Source: Rhizodiscina lignyota (Eukaryota > Ascomycota > Dothideomycetes > Aulographales > Rhizodiscinaceae). Taken from it: a DNA stretch of 64,000 nt. Below are positions 45,420 to 56,753 of this stretch, piece by piece. Position numbers and translations under genes: made by a program. The stretch is from assembly GCA_010015805.1 (NCBI GenBank), contig ML978131.1, positions 992,001 through 1,056,000 on the forward strand, given 5' to 3'. How positions within the stretch are numbered: the stretch's first letter is position 1; every line of letters starts with the position of its first letter. The notes under the pieces were generated by a model. It was not told where the DNA came from. It saw only the letters and a program-made list of their open reading frames with translations, and searched no databases.

Positions 45420-47462
45420 ATGAGGTGCCTCACTGATGCGGCCGCTTTCATTTTGGTTGGTTTGCAGCTGACCCGGGCTGCACCGGCTTCCATCAGGGGC
45501 CCTTCTTCGTTACTTGGATTTTCGGAAAGTAACGGAGTCAATAATGAGAACACGGACGACTTCAACCACCCTCTAGCTGATGGCCAAGGCACAACCAATG
45601 CCAATGTTGGTCAATTCCTGGATTTCTCGGACATTGCGGACCCGCAGCCAATCCGAGGGACGAAGGGAGGCACTCAGCCTGGCTCAGGTACGCCTCCTCT
45701 AATACACTCGCAGAGGAGAGCATTGCAAATAACCTCATCGCAGACAACGATATTCTCAACAAACTCTATCCCGACAAGGTGGCTCCTCCGGGGACCGACC
45801 ATGGCGGGTAAGGAGCAATGCAAGACAAAGGCGTCGTGAAGGGCATCGCTAACATTTGTCACATAGCACAATCAACGCACAATGGAGTCTCAGTAAGTAT
45901 CCACACCACAAGTATTTTATATTCGTACCTCCATGCTAACGGCAGGGATACAGGCCAAAGCCACATGAAGTACGTTCCTGATTTGATCGGCGCCACTTTG
46001 AGATCTTGCAGCTAATGTACGGCAGGCTTGGCTTGAACAGGGCTGGTTTCTCTCGGCAGGAGAACACCGTTGTCATGCCAGACGCAACGGCATTCGCAGG
46101 CGTGCAGATGCGCTTGGAGGAAGGTGCGTTATCGTTATTATAACTTTGATGACACGGCGCTAACAAATATTTAGGAGCATACAGAGAGTTGCACTGGGTG
46201 AGAAAGCTTTTCAGCAATTCCACTCGATGGCACACTAATCAAGGTGTAGCACGTGGCTAGCGAATGGGCGTTAATGCTCAATGGTAGCGCCAGAATTCAG
46301 GTAAGTGCCTCCGATATCTCTTCTCGCGCGAGAAACTGAGCTTCGTTAGGCCATCAACGAGAACGGCGAGGCTTTCCTCGACGACGTCAGCAAAGGCGAC
46401 GTCTGGTTCTTCCCGCCGTATGCAACTCTCGAGCTCTCTCTACTGCGGACTTGTTTCTGACCGTCGGCTACAGTGGTGTCCCTCACAGCATCCAAGGTCT
46501 TGGTGGTGGCACAGAGTTCCTCCTCGTCTTCGACGATGGCGAATTCTCAGAAGACAACACATTCCTCGTGTCCGAAATCTTCGCACACAACCCGGTGAGT
46601 ACAAGCCAGCATAAGCCCTACTATGCCGCCATCACTCCTAACCCTCCTTCAAAACAGAAATCCGTCCTCTCCCAAAACCTCGGCGTCCCCATCTCCGCCT
46701 TCGACGGCATCCCGCCCGGCGAGCTCTTCATCTTCCCCGGCACCGCCGCGCCCTCGGATATCGAGAAGCAGAACGTGACCAACAGCAACGGTGTCATCCC
46801 AAAGAGCGCCACGTACAGTTACCACTTCTCCAAGCAGGAGCCGCTGGATGTCGCCGGCGGCAGCGTCAAGATCATCGACCCGCAGTCCTTTCCCATCGCC
46901 GACATGGTGAGCGCGGCGCTGGTGACCGTGGCGCCGGGCGCGATGCGCGAGATCCACTGGCACCCGACGAGCGATGAGTGGACGTTCTTCCTTTATGGGC
47001 AGGGCAGGGCGACGCTGTTTACGGCCGAAGACTCCGCAAATACGTTTGATTTTAGGTATGTCCTCCTTGCTTTCTTCAATATTATTCTCCTCCAAATAAG
47101 GATGCTGACAAGATGCTGCTACCAGCTCTGGCGACGTGGGATACTTCCCACAGTCAAACAGCCACTACGTCCAGAACACCGGCGATGTCGACCTCGTGCT
47201 GCTCGAGGTGTTGAAGGCAGATCACTTCTCTGGTTCGTTGGCCTTACATTACCATCCTTCCCACTCATACCATTCTCTCCGCATGCTGATTTGGATAATA
47301 GACATCGCCCTCGGCCAGTGGATCGCTACCACCCCGCCTCAGATCGTCGAGGATACGCTGAACCTCAGCTCTGCGACGGTCAAGGCACTCAGCAAGGCGA
47401 AGGAGAAGCAGTACGTTATTCCGTCGTCTGGTCCGGTTGCGAATCCCATCAAGTCTTCATAA
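45420..47462 (+). CDS. Secreted oxalate decarboxylase (bicupin)
   Basis: Mn-dependent enzyme splitting oxalate into formate and CO2, secreted by many fungi to control oxalate. Twelve exons, 466 aa: 45420-45687, 45744-45807, 45867-45892, 45954-45969, 46026-46123, 46175-46197, 46250-46300, 46350-46417, 46474-46594, 46658-47055, 47126-47232, 47302-47462. Every junction keeps frame with GT-AG ends of 49-70 nt. Residues 1-20 form a signal peptide ending LTRAAPA. The first cupin has GAYRELHWHVASEWALMLNG (HxH and Glu) and PPGVPHSIQ. The second has GAMREIHWHPTSDEWTFFL and SHYVQN. Both metal sites keep 3 His plus Glu. KLGLNRAGFSRQENTVVMP is the family linker. Exons 3, 4 and 6 are microexons of 26, 16 and 23 nt. 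The intron count is high for this family. Confidence 0.93.
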
Positions 47463-48672
47463 GGTTGGACTATGAGGAAGATAAGTGAGCATGAAAGGTT
47501 AGGAGGGTATAGCTGTTAAGTATGCATGGCGGTGCCGCAGTGCGGCACATGGCATGATCTGATGAATTCTCCGCTTGTCCGCAAATGGACTGTTGACTAC
47601 TCTTATTGGTGGAGTATTGTAGCGGCACTTACGATTTTGTCTATACCAATTCGAATCAAAGTAAATTGCAACTCAATGTTAATATCGCATCAATGATGAG
47701 GTCAGAGTGCTAAAGATATTCCCGCATTCCCCCGGTTGAATGACTCCGGTTCTGAATTCTCCGTTCTCCACACTATCGACAGGCAGGCCTTCCAGCTGCT
47801 GTCTCAGCTCGTTCGTCTTACTCTAGAGAGTACGCAGCTCCTCCATATTCATTCTAAGTTCTCCTTCAATACCGTTGCTAGACTCATACAAGTCATGCGC
47901 TGGCTCAAAGTCTACACCTTCCTGACATACTACAAGGAGAAGAACGTCGCTACTGCGCCTCACGCCGTTAACGAAGTCATCCTCTTTGAGTTTGTTCTGC
48001 CATTGTCTCCCACCCTTCTTCGAATGTAGAAAGCCTTTTCGTACATGCAGGCCATTCAATTTCAGCTGATTTAATGTCAGTGAGCCAATAAACAGGGGGT
48101 TTCTCTCCATCGAATACGCAGGGAAGCATGGACGGGAAGCTTGAGGAGGGGCTGAGGATCAAAGTAAAAGAGCAGATCGCTCTTAGGCGTTCCAGCCACA
48201 CACTCCGTCCCCTTCAAGAGGGAAGCTCTTTAAGTCCGACGTGCTCCATAGTATGATGGGTTCCAATGATGAAGATCCGAAGCATCCACCAAAGTGATCA
48301 GGATGGTGATAACGGCAAGACGGTAACACTTGAGAAGAGTGAAATGTTACATTTAGGGTTAGGGTTACGCCGAGTGACTTTCACCCGTATCCATAGAATG
48401 TTCTGCTACGCACCTGACTCTAAATCACAGCACTGCAAACAGTGTCCATTGGAATATAGCTAGAATCTTTGCATCTTAAAAGGTTGGAAAGGGCTGTCCA
48501 TAGAAAAAATAGAATCGGAAATATTAAATCCTCTGATCGACCACGAAAATACACCAACCCTCAAAGGCGCCAAGCCTTACTATTAGATCGCCCGATCACT
48601 TACTTCATCGCATCCAAAACAATTTATCTTCATAGAGATGCAAAATCATACATCTCCGCCGCCATCCTTTCG
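47463..48672. other. Intergenic, oxalate decarboxylase 3' flank and OPI10 promoter
   Basis: 1210 bases. Contains a telomere-like TTAGGG pair at 48354-48368 (listed separately). Frames at 47736-48110 lack family features. The OPI10 frame is open upstream to 48469 but not as conserved protein. Confidence 0.45.
48354..48368 (+). repeat. Interstitial telomere-like motif TTAGGGTTAGGGTTA
   Basis: Two and a half perfect copies of the common fungal telomere unit, about 305 bp upstream of the OPI10 start codon. Too short to be a telomere scar. It resembles binding sites for TTAGGG-binding Myb proteins (Tbf1/Teb1 type) found in some fungal promoters. Function inferred only. Confidence 0.7.
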
Positions 48673-49290
48673 ATGTTCGCCATCATTCTCCCAGGCCGTC
48701 CCTGCCTAACCGACATCCAAACCATCGAGCCTACGAAGTTCGCCTTCTCCTTCCCTTCCGCTCCGCACTTCTCTCACATTGTTGTCTTTATTCTTCCAGG
48801 CAATGTTCTACCTCCCGACACCGCTGCAGGCGTCTTCGTGCAGTTTCCAGGAAGCACGGAGTTCAGGTTCTTAGGGGCCATCGCGAATGAGAAGCAGAGC
48901 GCCATCTTCAGGGTTCATGGCGGCGGGATGCTGAGCGGCGGAGTGATGGCTGATGGGGATGCTATGACGGACGACTCTCGGCCGCCAGCATCACTAGCAG
49001 CAGGAGACGTTACCATTGGCATTTCGATTGAGCCGATTCCGAACATCCAAGCGCAATTGACGAATCTGCAGAGCCAGCGGCCTCAGTCATCGAGCGGTGC
49101 GTTGGTGAAGGCGCCGATGGGCACGAAGGTCCTAGCACAGCGGATCATCCGCAACGCGTTCAATTTCCTGGCCAGTTTTGCTGATGGAGGCAATGAGACG
49201 GTGCCGCTGAAGGCGTTTCAAGAGTGGTGGGCGAAGTTTGAGCGCAAGGTGGAGAATGATCCGGGGTTTTTGGAGAGGGACGATTCATGA
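48673..49290 (+). CDS. OPI10: OPI10 / Hikeshi family protein (DUF775)
   Basis: Single-exon, 205 aa. The animal relative Hikeshi carries Hsp70 into the nucleus during heat stress; yeast Opi10 affects inositol regulation. The ATG at 48673 gives the canonical start MFAIILPGRPCLTDIQTIEP. The beta-sandwich domain follows with HIVVFILPGNVLPPDTAAGV, VQFPG and FRFLGAIANEKQSAIFRV. A variable middle section replaces the usual linker. The C-terminal helical domain contains VLAQRIIRNAFNFLASFADG and VPLKAFQEWWAKFERKVEND, which match the family. Length is normal. No membrane segment. Confidence 0.93.
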   Translation: MFAIILPGRPCLTDIQTIEPTKFAFSFPSAPHFSHIVVFILPGNVLPPDTAAGVFVQFPGSTEFRFLGAIANEKQSAIFRVHGGGMLSGGVMADGDAMTDDSRPPASLAAGDVTIGISIEPIPNIQAQLTNLQSQRPQSSSGALVKAPMGTKVLAQRIIRNAFNFLASFADGGNETVPLKAFQEWWAKFERKVENDPGFLERDDS

Positions 49291-49960
49291 TTGATGAGTT
49301 TGGAGGTTATGGGCTTTACTTAACGATGGCTTGGATTTGGACTTTGGGTGCGCTGAAAGACTTGTTTTCACACATCAAGCCTCTTTTCCTGTAAGAGCCA
49401 AAATCCGCATTAGCGATACTACCAAGAACTGAGATTTACAGCTTTTTCACGTCTCCTCTTCCAGCGAAAGCTGGCTATCTATATTCTTGAATGAGAGGCT
49501 TCCACGTGTTCTATCTGTTAAATCTCGGTTGCCTTTCTGCAAGAGGGCGGCGCTGTGATCATGCAATTGGACGAATTCGTTGATGTTACAATTTCACGTC
49601 ACGTTTCTTGCAGCACCTCGAATGGAAATTCAGCTCGTCCGAGCGACTATTAATTGACCCAGAACTATCTACGTGGTGCGCTGAATCAGTCTCAGCCCTT
49701 ATAGCAGCTTTACAACTGAAAATACATGCTCCTCGGGGAGAAGTCCCAAGAATGGCCCCCTTGACTAGTTCTTAACTTGATGAGCAACGCGAGATATGAA
49801 AGAAAAAGAAAAAGAATGAACACCGCGAGAGTGAAAGTAGGCTTGGTGAAAATAGCTTCGAGTGGATTCGGATTAGGTTACTTAATGATATTGCGAGCCC
49901 CTCCTATCCTATGTCTGAACTTTCTTGTCGCTCTCAAGCTTCTATGACACTTGTCACACT
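49291..49960. other. Intergenic, converging 3' flanks
   Basis: 670 bases with A/G-rich tracts near 49795-49830. No gene or repeat supported. Confidence 0.4.
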
Positions 49961-51190
49961 TCACACTTCACCTTGGACGACCCTTTCCCAGCCATTCCGC
50001 AACTCTTCCTCCTGAATGTCCCTTACAATGTATAGGTGCCACTCCATGAGCGTCTTCAGGGACGAGTAGAAGTTGGAAAACGTATTCACACCCCAAGGCA
50101 TGGGGATGTTCTCGGAGAGAACAAGCTTATCGACCTGGTTACGGTTCTGAATGTGGTAAACTGTAGTCGCATCTTTGAACACCGGGTCCTCGGACACCAT
50201 TTCCCTCAACGGTTTCCATGGTTGGAGGCATTGCAGGTCTTCGTCGGCGGATTCGGAGACCACAATGGTTGTGGAGTGACATAGCCCTGTTCCTCTCTGT
50301 CAGACTTGAGCTTTATAAGATACGGGGAGTAACGTGGAGTGCTACTTACATCTACCATCTGCGCCTCGAGCTTCGTGCACTGTCCTTCGGCCACGGAGAA
50401 GAGCCGGCGGCGGACACGAGAGGGGATCTTGACCGAGGATTCGGGCTCTGACGTGCGCGAGAAACTCCATATTGAAAGGCATAAGCTTTTCGCTGTCAAA
50501 CAACTGTGAAGGGGGACGGGGGCCTTCCGTGTGGGCTTCCATAACGATGCGCAAGCATTTCAATGAGCGAAGTGGCTTGATCATTTTATCCGCAACAGAG
50601 CGCCATTTCCTCCTAAGGCAGATTCCTTTCCTCCACCGCGACGTTGCGCACGGCGCACAGGGACAGTTGAGCCGGAAGGGGAGCCTCATGAAATTGAGCT
50701 GCAGGTCCCGAAGCTGGTCTAGCGATGCCAAGATGCGCCACATGTTTTGTGCGAGGCTGTCAAAGTCCATGTTCACATCGATTGCTAACCGTCGGATCGT
50801 GCGACAGCTGGGGATGGAATGGAATTTGAAACAGCGAACGAAATTCTGAACACTTTCACGACGTGTGATATGGGTGGTATATGCTTCATCGTCCTTCTCG
50901 GATCGGGACAAAAAGCACAAGCGATTCTCGCGGAATAGGACGCTGAGGCCCTCGTGGCGTGCTTGCCAACAAGTTCTGGTCAAGGCCATGGCAATTGGTT
51001 TTGGTTTTGCTCGATTGTCGATGTTGGATTTTCCGGGTACCAGATTATTGACGACGATATCGCAGGGTGAGAGAGCATAGCGGTAAATCGCATTCCGTAT
51101 CTCTCCAGGAAGCGAGAAGAAATATGGGGACCTGGATTCATTTCCCGAGGCTTTCGATTGCTGTGTATTTCGTTGTGGAGTATCTGCCAT
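49961..51190 (-). CDS. F-box-like (2EXR-type) protein of unknown function
   Basis: Two exons, 51190-50350 and 50286-49961; 388 aa. The 63-nt intron has a GTAAGT donor and CAG acceptor and joins GADGRW to LCHSTTIVV. An alternative ATG lies 54 bases upstream at 51244. About residue 24 on reads FFSLPGEIRNAIYRYAL, the opening of the small F-box-like domain abundant in Dothideomycetes, followed by ALTRTCWQARHEGLSVLFRENRL, which is also usual. The middle holds a Cys-rich patch (NCPCAPCATSRWRKGIC). The C-terminal exon includes NQVDKLVLSENIPMPWGVNT and a Trp/Glu-rich end. Probably a member of a large lineage-expanded family with unknown targets. Confidence 0.72.
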
Positions 51191-51799
51191 GATGAGGATC
51201 AATGTACGTTGAAAAATGAAAGAAATGAAAAAATATCGCGGCATTTATAGAAGTCTGAAACGTCAGACCGTTGAATGATTTTGGACGCTCGACGACCCGG
51301 TTGCCATTGCGAAAGCAATGATAGGCTGCATAGGGAACAGCATGTTGGAAGAGATTTTGGGGTTGACCAATGTAAACGTCTAGTTTAGATTATATTCAGT
51401 TATATCGTAGAACGAGAAGATGCCGACTGTTCGAAGACATCACCGCTCGCATCTGTAAGGGTGCGTATGCATCGGCCACTGTGATTGGCTGATCCTTGGA
51501 TCTGTGGTACGATAAGCCAACGCAACGATTTATGAATACCTACTACAATATATAAACGAGGCCGTGATATGGGCTGCGGCCGCAATTTCACGAAGACGTT
51601 GCGCTCGAAGATTCGATAATCTTGAAATGCGATTGCTTGTCCGGGGCAGGCGAGCTTAAAGAGGGACGATCAGGGGTATCGCGATATCGTACGATAGCGC
51701 CGATCGGACCTCGATTAAGTCCCTCTCGTCTGGACGCCATCGACATTCCTTGCTGGCTCGCCAGCGAAAATCAGCTGAACTTCCCCACGTATCTACTGT
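51191..51799. other. Intergenic
   Basis: About 600 bases upstream of the F-box-like gene. Short open frames only. Nothing supported. Confidence 0.35.
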
Positions 51800-52145
51800 A
51801 TCTTACGTGGCTCCGAAATGCCTGACGATCTACGCGTTCGGGACCACCTCGTTCATCGCTGGCGCGACAAGCCTCGTGTCTCCAACCTCGGCGCGTCGGC
51901 CATTCGAGCTCCACCAGGAATCTCTTCCACCACTGCTTGGGAGCGGCCTGGCAGCAATCGCAATGGGCCGCTACTACGCTCTTGCGGCGTGGCAAGAGAA
52001 CGGGCCGTTCTTCTGGATGACGCTGCCCATGAGATGCCTTGCCGCACGCGTCTTCTTGAGCGTGGGCGGAGCATGGAGGACGGCTGGGATCTGGGAAGGC
52101 AGCGGAGCGGCGTTGACTTGCGTGAGCTTGATCTTGGGAAAATAA
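51800..52145 (+). CDS. Small membrane-protein-like reading frame, 5' end unresolved
   Basis: About 110 codons resembling a family of small fungal integral membrane proteins: LTIYAFGTTSFIAGATSLVS, then LAAIAMGRYYALAAWQENGP, FFWMTLPMRCLAARVF and AGIWEGSGAALTCVSLIL. Four hydrophobic segments are evident and the stop at 52145 is at the expected place. The problem is the start: no in-frame ATG lies near the expected N-terminus, and the frame opens upstream at 51750 with TTG. Either a short first exon is spliced on (a CAG at 51771-51773 could be the acceptor), a non-ATG start is used, or the gene is decayed. The family match is from memory of its wording and should be treated as tentative. Confidence 0.45.
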
Positions 52146-53331
52146 GACGGGAAGCGAAGGAATCTCGGCGGTGGGGCAGTCGAAGGACCGTTAATTTGCG
52201 CGGTGGATTCGAAAGGATGGGCATCGCAGTAGTCGATTGCGAATGCGGTCCTGGCGGTTATGTGGCACAAAAGATCAGATCATGATAATCCGGCGCCTTC
52301 CTGGAAGCAATTTCGAAGCTTCCATCCTTTCAGCCAAAATTGGATCAGCGCTACAAAGGGATGCTGAGGCCTCCAGTAAAATGGCGCGGAGGGACGTCCA
52401 GGTTCGGATCACAGAGCCCTAATCCTTGTGGCCGACAGTCGGTGGGAGGAGAGGTGGTATGCGGGCCTGGTTAGCTGCCGCAACGTTGGGTAGGGATCGG
52501 TAAGGATGGAGTTGTATTCGGGCATTTTCGACCCAACTTGACGATTCAGCTGTCACGGGAAGCCGGTCGCTCGAGGTTGGAAACGACGCCGTTGAGCATC
52601 CTGGCGCGTGCGGCGTGGCTTACTCACGGTGACTATCAAATGCCGCGGCGTGTTCGAGAAGACGAGGCGGTCGTGATGGCGTCCCAGCGAGCAGCTCGCA
52701 CTGATGGCGAGAGGGAGCAGCGCGGTGGGGTGAGCGCTGGGCGCAGCGTCACGGGTGAAGCGGAAGGGCAGCACGATATCGGTGGAGACTGTGCGACTCT
52801 CATAGAGCATTGGTGTTGGAGTCGTTGGGTGTTTGGCACGTCGTCTGCAGAGGCGCAGCTGCCTGTATTGAGGCAGATTCATTGGGTCTAGACCGGTCTG
52901 CACGTTCACTCGCATGTTCTGCACGGACGCCATGCCCGACCTGCACCACAGCACACACGCTCTTTTCTGCGCTCCATGGCCCGCTCACTGACTTTCTTTT
53001 CCGACAGCAGACGACCGGATCACGTCTGGCTTGCTGCTGTTCACGGCATTTCCTCGCTGAAACACCGCGCGCTGACTGTCGAGCCCGCTCACTTCACTCG
53101 TTCGCAAACACGCCCACGCTCAAGCACTCTCTTAACGCGTCACACGCCCGCGCCTTATCAAACCCGGCATTGCAGTTTCACGACATTACGATTCCTGGAA
53201 GCAAAGGCTCGCCGCGCAGCAGTCGTTCGTCGGATGTTATCCTACGCGTCAGCCAGCCTCTATCTCATGACGCTGGCTGCGTAAAAGTCACACCTTCACC
53301 TCTTCTCTTCTACTCCGTCCCCGGGAAATCT
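52146..53331. other. Intergenic, upstream of the unknown 615-aa protein
   Basis: 1186 bases. The frame of the downstream gene is open back to 52810, but that part is Ser/Cys/His-rich and without support, and looks like leader. The minus-strand frame at 52954-52553 has no features. Confidence 0.4.
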
Positions 53332-55243
53332 ATGACCGATCCGCAGCTTCCGCTGGATAAGCCCAGCAAAGCTGCCTCTGCAAATGCTCTCCGGCTTTCA
53401 GACCTAGCATTCCCATTATCTGCGATTGGCCGGCTCCCAGTCGCGACTCCAGACGATGGCACTCTGTCCCACCACTCCTCGCCTGGATCAGAGCGGCATC
53501 ACGCTCTGCTTGAGAGCGCGTTCCCGCCGTCCCTGTATCCTGATGCTCCCGCAATGATAGGCTCGCTGAGCTTAAATAGCACACCCACCCCATCAAAAGA
53601 ATTGCGCGATCTGTCTCTTCCAGCAGCGGTAGGGGCGGATATTCCTAATGATATGACTCCTACAAGTTCAGCGGTTGCAAGACGTTCTCTCAGGTTACCG
53701 TCTTTCGAGGCTCTTGGCATAGCAGCTCCACATCCAGATCGCAAATGGAACAACTCTGGCGATTTCAGTTTGGTAGGAGCTGGGCCACTATCAAATGCTG
53801 GAGATCCTCTTCATATCCTGAGTCCGCGTATTGAGGCATCAGCGCGAAGATATTCACTCTCTCATCCCGAAGATGCTCCGACTCAAGCGTGTGAATCAAA
53901 TCGCAAGCAAATTTCCCATTATGTCACCACATTCACTCCTCCAGAGGACGCTAAACTCCCAAAGTGGCCGCCTGGTGCCTACGCCAACGTCAAAACTGCG
54001 GCCATGGAATCTCCTGCACAATCAGACCAAGAACATACAACTCCCAACATGGCAGCTCCCGGCAGCAGCGAGGCTCCAGCTGGCCCACAAGGCTTATCAG
54101 AGCAACTTTCGAATTTGTCGATTCCAGATAGGAGCTGGCTTGATGGTGGTGTTCAAGTTTTGCGTAAGTTTAGATCTCCACGCATATTCGCCTGGAGCAC
54201 GATCGATCTCGCTAACAGATCATACAGTGGATAACATCGACTTCGCCAGCGCCGAGCTGAACCCGTTAAAAGTCCTCTCGCATGCTCTCCCTTCCCCCTC
54301 GGTCACCGGTCACGCCTTTCCTCGAATCATCAACCGCATCTTGGAGCAGCTTGCTCCAAAACCGACAACCTGGGTCAACGTGTTTCACGCAGTCCCAGGC
54401 CGCTTCAACCTCGTCGATCTCCCAACTTCCCCGCCAACCACGCCAGGTAACCCCAATGAAGGAGAAGATTACTTCACGACAAAGGTATTTGATAGCGCAG
54501 TTCCAGTATCCGACTACGCGAGCGAAGCCGTTCCCATACCGAGGTCTCCAAGACCTGCCGTGCCTCCCGGCAGCATCAATGTCGCGATCGTCGAGCGCTA
54601 CATTCCACCGCCATCACCAACTGAGGTCTCGCGCCTCTTCGATCAGACTGGCCGCTCCATTCTCAGCGACCGCCTTGTCGAGCTCTCGCCGAACAACGGC
54701 CTTCTCTTCTTCGTGTATCCGACTAAAACAGGCGGCAAGACCTTCGTGACCGAGTATCTTGGCCCTGTTCTAGAGCCTCTCCTGCGCTCCATGTCAATCA
54801 TCAACGAGCTCTCCTCCGACCTGGGCTCTTCACTCCACCACATGGCCGCGGCCGATCACATGACATCGTACGCCGAACTCGCCGCCTCCGTCGAACACTT
54901 CTGCCGCCAGCTCTCGACGTCCAGCAACGCGCTCAGCCGCTTCCATCCGGACCGCAAGACGAGCTATTCAATAATCTACTCGTCGAAAGAGGAAGTGGCT
55001 ATCAGCCGAGAGGACTGGTCCGCCAACTGGTGGATCAAGCAGGAGAAGCCGCGCGTGCGGCAGATCGTCGGCAAGTACTTCCGGCTGAGCCACAAGATGC
55101 CGGCCGACGCGGAAGAGGTGATCCCGACCGCCATGATACAAGAGATTCTGGATGGTGTGGCGAGCAAGAGCCAGCCGAACGCGCGGCCGAGAGGGGGGAT
55201 TGAGGTGGGCGTGTTCGTGATCAAGAAGAGCACGGCGGTGTGA
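53332..55243 (+). CDS. Conserved-looking fungal protein of unknown function, 615 aa
   Basis: Two exons, 53332-54163 and 54228-55243, with a 64-nt intron (GTAAGT, GCTAAC branch, TACAG). I do not recognise a named domain. The N-terminal half (residues 1-270) is Ser/Pro/Ala-rich and probably disordered, with short conserved-looking pieces such as LSIPDRSWLDGG. The second half looks folded: NIDFASAELNPLKVLSHALP, AFPRIINRILEQLAPKPTTW, then NVAIVERYIPPPSPTEVSRLF, LLFFVYPTKTGGKTFVTEYL, and SSKEEVAISREDWSANWW near the end. It finishes GGIEVGVFVIKKSTAV. No signal peptide or transmembrane helix. Strong codon-level openness, a clean intron and absence of repeats support a real gene. Confidence 0.8.
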
Positions 55244-56437
55244 AGGGGGGAGACTTCACGAAGGCATGAAGGCGTTGCGGTTGGGATTCTAGTGAGCATC
55301 TAAGTGACGATTCATGTCACTTTAAATGACGATAGGGGAGGGACATAGCGCTGGAGCAATGGATTTCGGCGAGCATGGAGGTGTCTGGTGTCTACAAACG
55401 ACGCCAAATTTAGTAAGCACTGCAAAGCAGTGATTTTTTCAATGAGCGTGAAAGTATCTGCTCATTCAAGGTTCTCTTCTTTTCTCCTTTTGACTCACCG
55501 TGAATGAAGCAATGGTCTGAATGACGTATGAATGCGACGCGCAAAGATTTCAACTTTTTCACATACATGGCAAGGGCGCTCCGGAAATGGGAAAGAGGGC
55601 TCCCGACTTAGGGATACTGCATGGACACACTTTTTCGTATTGAAGTAATGGAAGCTGGCTTTTTTCTTCGGTTCTTTGCTCAGATGTACATAATACCCAC
55701 TTGTAGCTGAGTTTAGCCATTATATGAATGGAGCTGGGAGATCTGCGATTTCACTGTACCCAAGGTGACGAAAGAGCTGAGGCATAGCTGTAATGTATGG
55801 AGCTGTTATAGAGCACAGCCATTGGCGTAAAGACGGGTTAGATTCTGCGAAGTCGGACAAGCGCGACGAGTACGATCTGAAGCTTCTTCAAGCAGACTTT
55901 CAGCGACGCTACCGATTTCGGTGAAGAGAGCAAAACACGTAACCATACCCATATTAGGCTGCTTGACTTCACCAGTATCCAAGGTGCTCCTGTGGCAAAC
56001 CTGGCAAACATCGGACCTGCGACCTTTCAAGAACATTATCACCGTAAATCCAGCTCTGTACCTTGAGCAAATGAAGAGGGAAGACGCCCGGCAAGGCGTA
56101 TGCGATAAAAAGGAGCTCAACAAGTGCATCTCGACATTCGAAGCTACGCAATGTACTCCATGAACGGGAGGGAGAATCTCGGCGAACTGAGCAAGGAAGA
56201 TCTCACTCAGCGTGGCTTTCACATAGTCAATGATACCTTTGAATGTCAACTGTATTCATTGAAACTGCGTGCTCGTGCTAATACTGCCTAAAGCATGCTA
56301 CATAAGCTTTAAGAGATACTTTTACTTGTGCTTGAGAGTGAAATTCCTCTATTCTGTACTTATTCGACTCCGTCAAGCTCAGCTATATCGTCACATTTAG
56401 GGCAATGAAAATGGTCGAGATCATGTACTTGCGTAAT
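55244..56437. other. Intergenic
   Basis: 1194 bases. A 147-codon minus-strand frame at 56249-55806 starts with ATG and contains a CxxC-like piece, but has no family features and could be chance; I do not call it. No repeat. Confidence 0.35.
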
Positions 56438-56716
56438 CTAGTTCTCTTCGAGCTTCATCTCAAGGAATGCGTCCCACAGCGGACTAATTACAAACCGCTG
56501 GCATTTCAACATCAGGCGCCTCTTGCAGCTTCCAACGAGGGTCCCGCAGAGATTTTCCGCAACCATATCAACCAACTCGATCAGCAGACGCCCGGCAATG
56601 TCTCCGGCGCCAAACGCAAGAGGCTCGCACGTCGATACTGCAACAGGAGAGCGAAACACGTTGCCAAGGAATAGAGCGCGTTGTCCTGTGGCTAAAACCC
56701 ACGTCGGCCGTGACAC
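56438..56716 (-). pseudogene. Decayed partial tandem copy of the 56754-57722 gene
   Basis: This fragment matches the 3' third of its minus-strand neighbour. At DNA level, 56617-56650 is close to the stretch at about 56999-57032 (shared gcacgccgatactgcagcag-like core). At protein level LLLQYRRASLLRLAPETL parallels LLQYRRAIVLRVARETL, then after a shift of frame RLLIELVDMVAENLCG parallels RLPNELIDLVLEDVLG, and SPLWDAFLEMKLEEN parallels DALWEAFLEIKFERD. The reading frame changes between the first two blocks and the first ends in a stop. The rest of the gene is not seen here. Best read as a partial tandem duplication that has lost function. Confidence 0.7.
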
Positions 56717-56753
56717 ATCAGAACAATCAGAGCTGTTGGTCGGTTCACTGTAT

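Noticed and set aside
45688-45713. A 26-nt intron in the oxalate decarboxylase ending at the first CAG
   Set aside because: Too short for a spliceosomal intron; the next CAG at 45741-45743 gives a 56-nt intron in the same phase.
52810-53331. Upstream in-frame extension of the 615-aa protein
   Set aside because: Open but low-complexity and without protein-like conservation; the ATG at 53332 after a C/T-rich leader is the better start.
55806-56249. 147-codon minus-strand frame beside the decayed tandem copy
   Set aside because: I checked whether it continues the broken copy; no similarity to the intact neighbour was visible.
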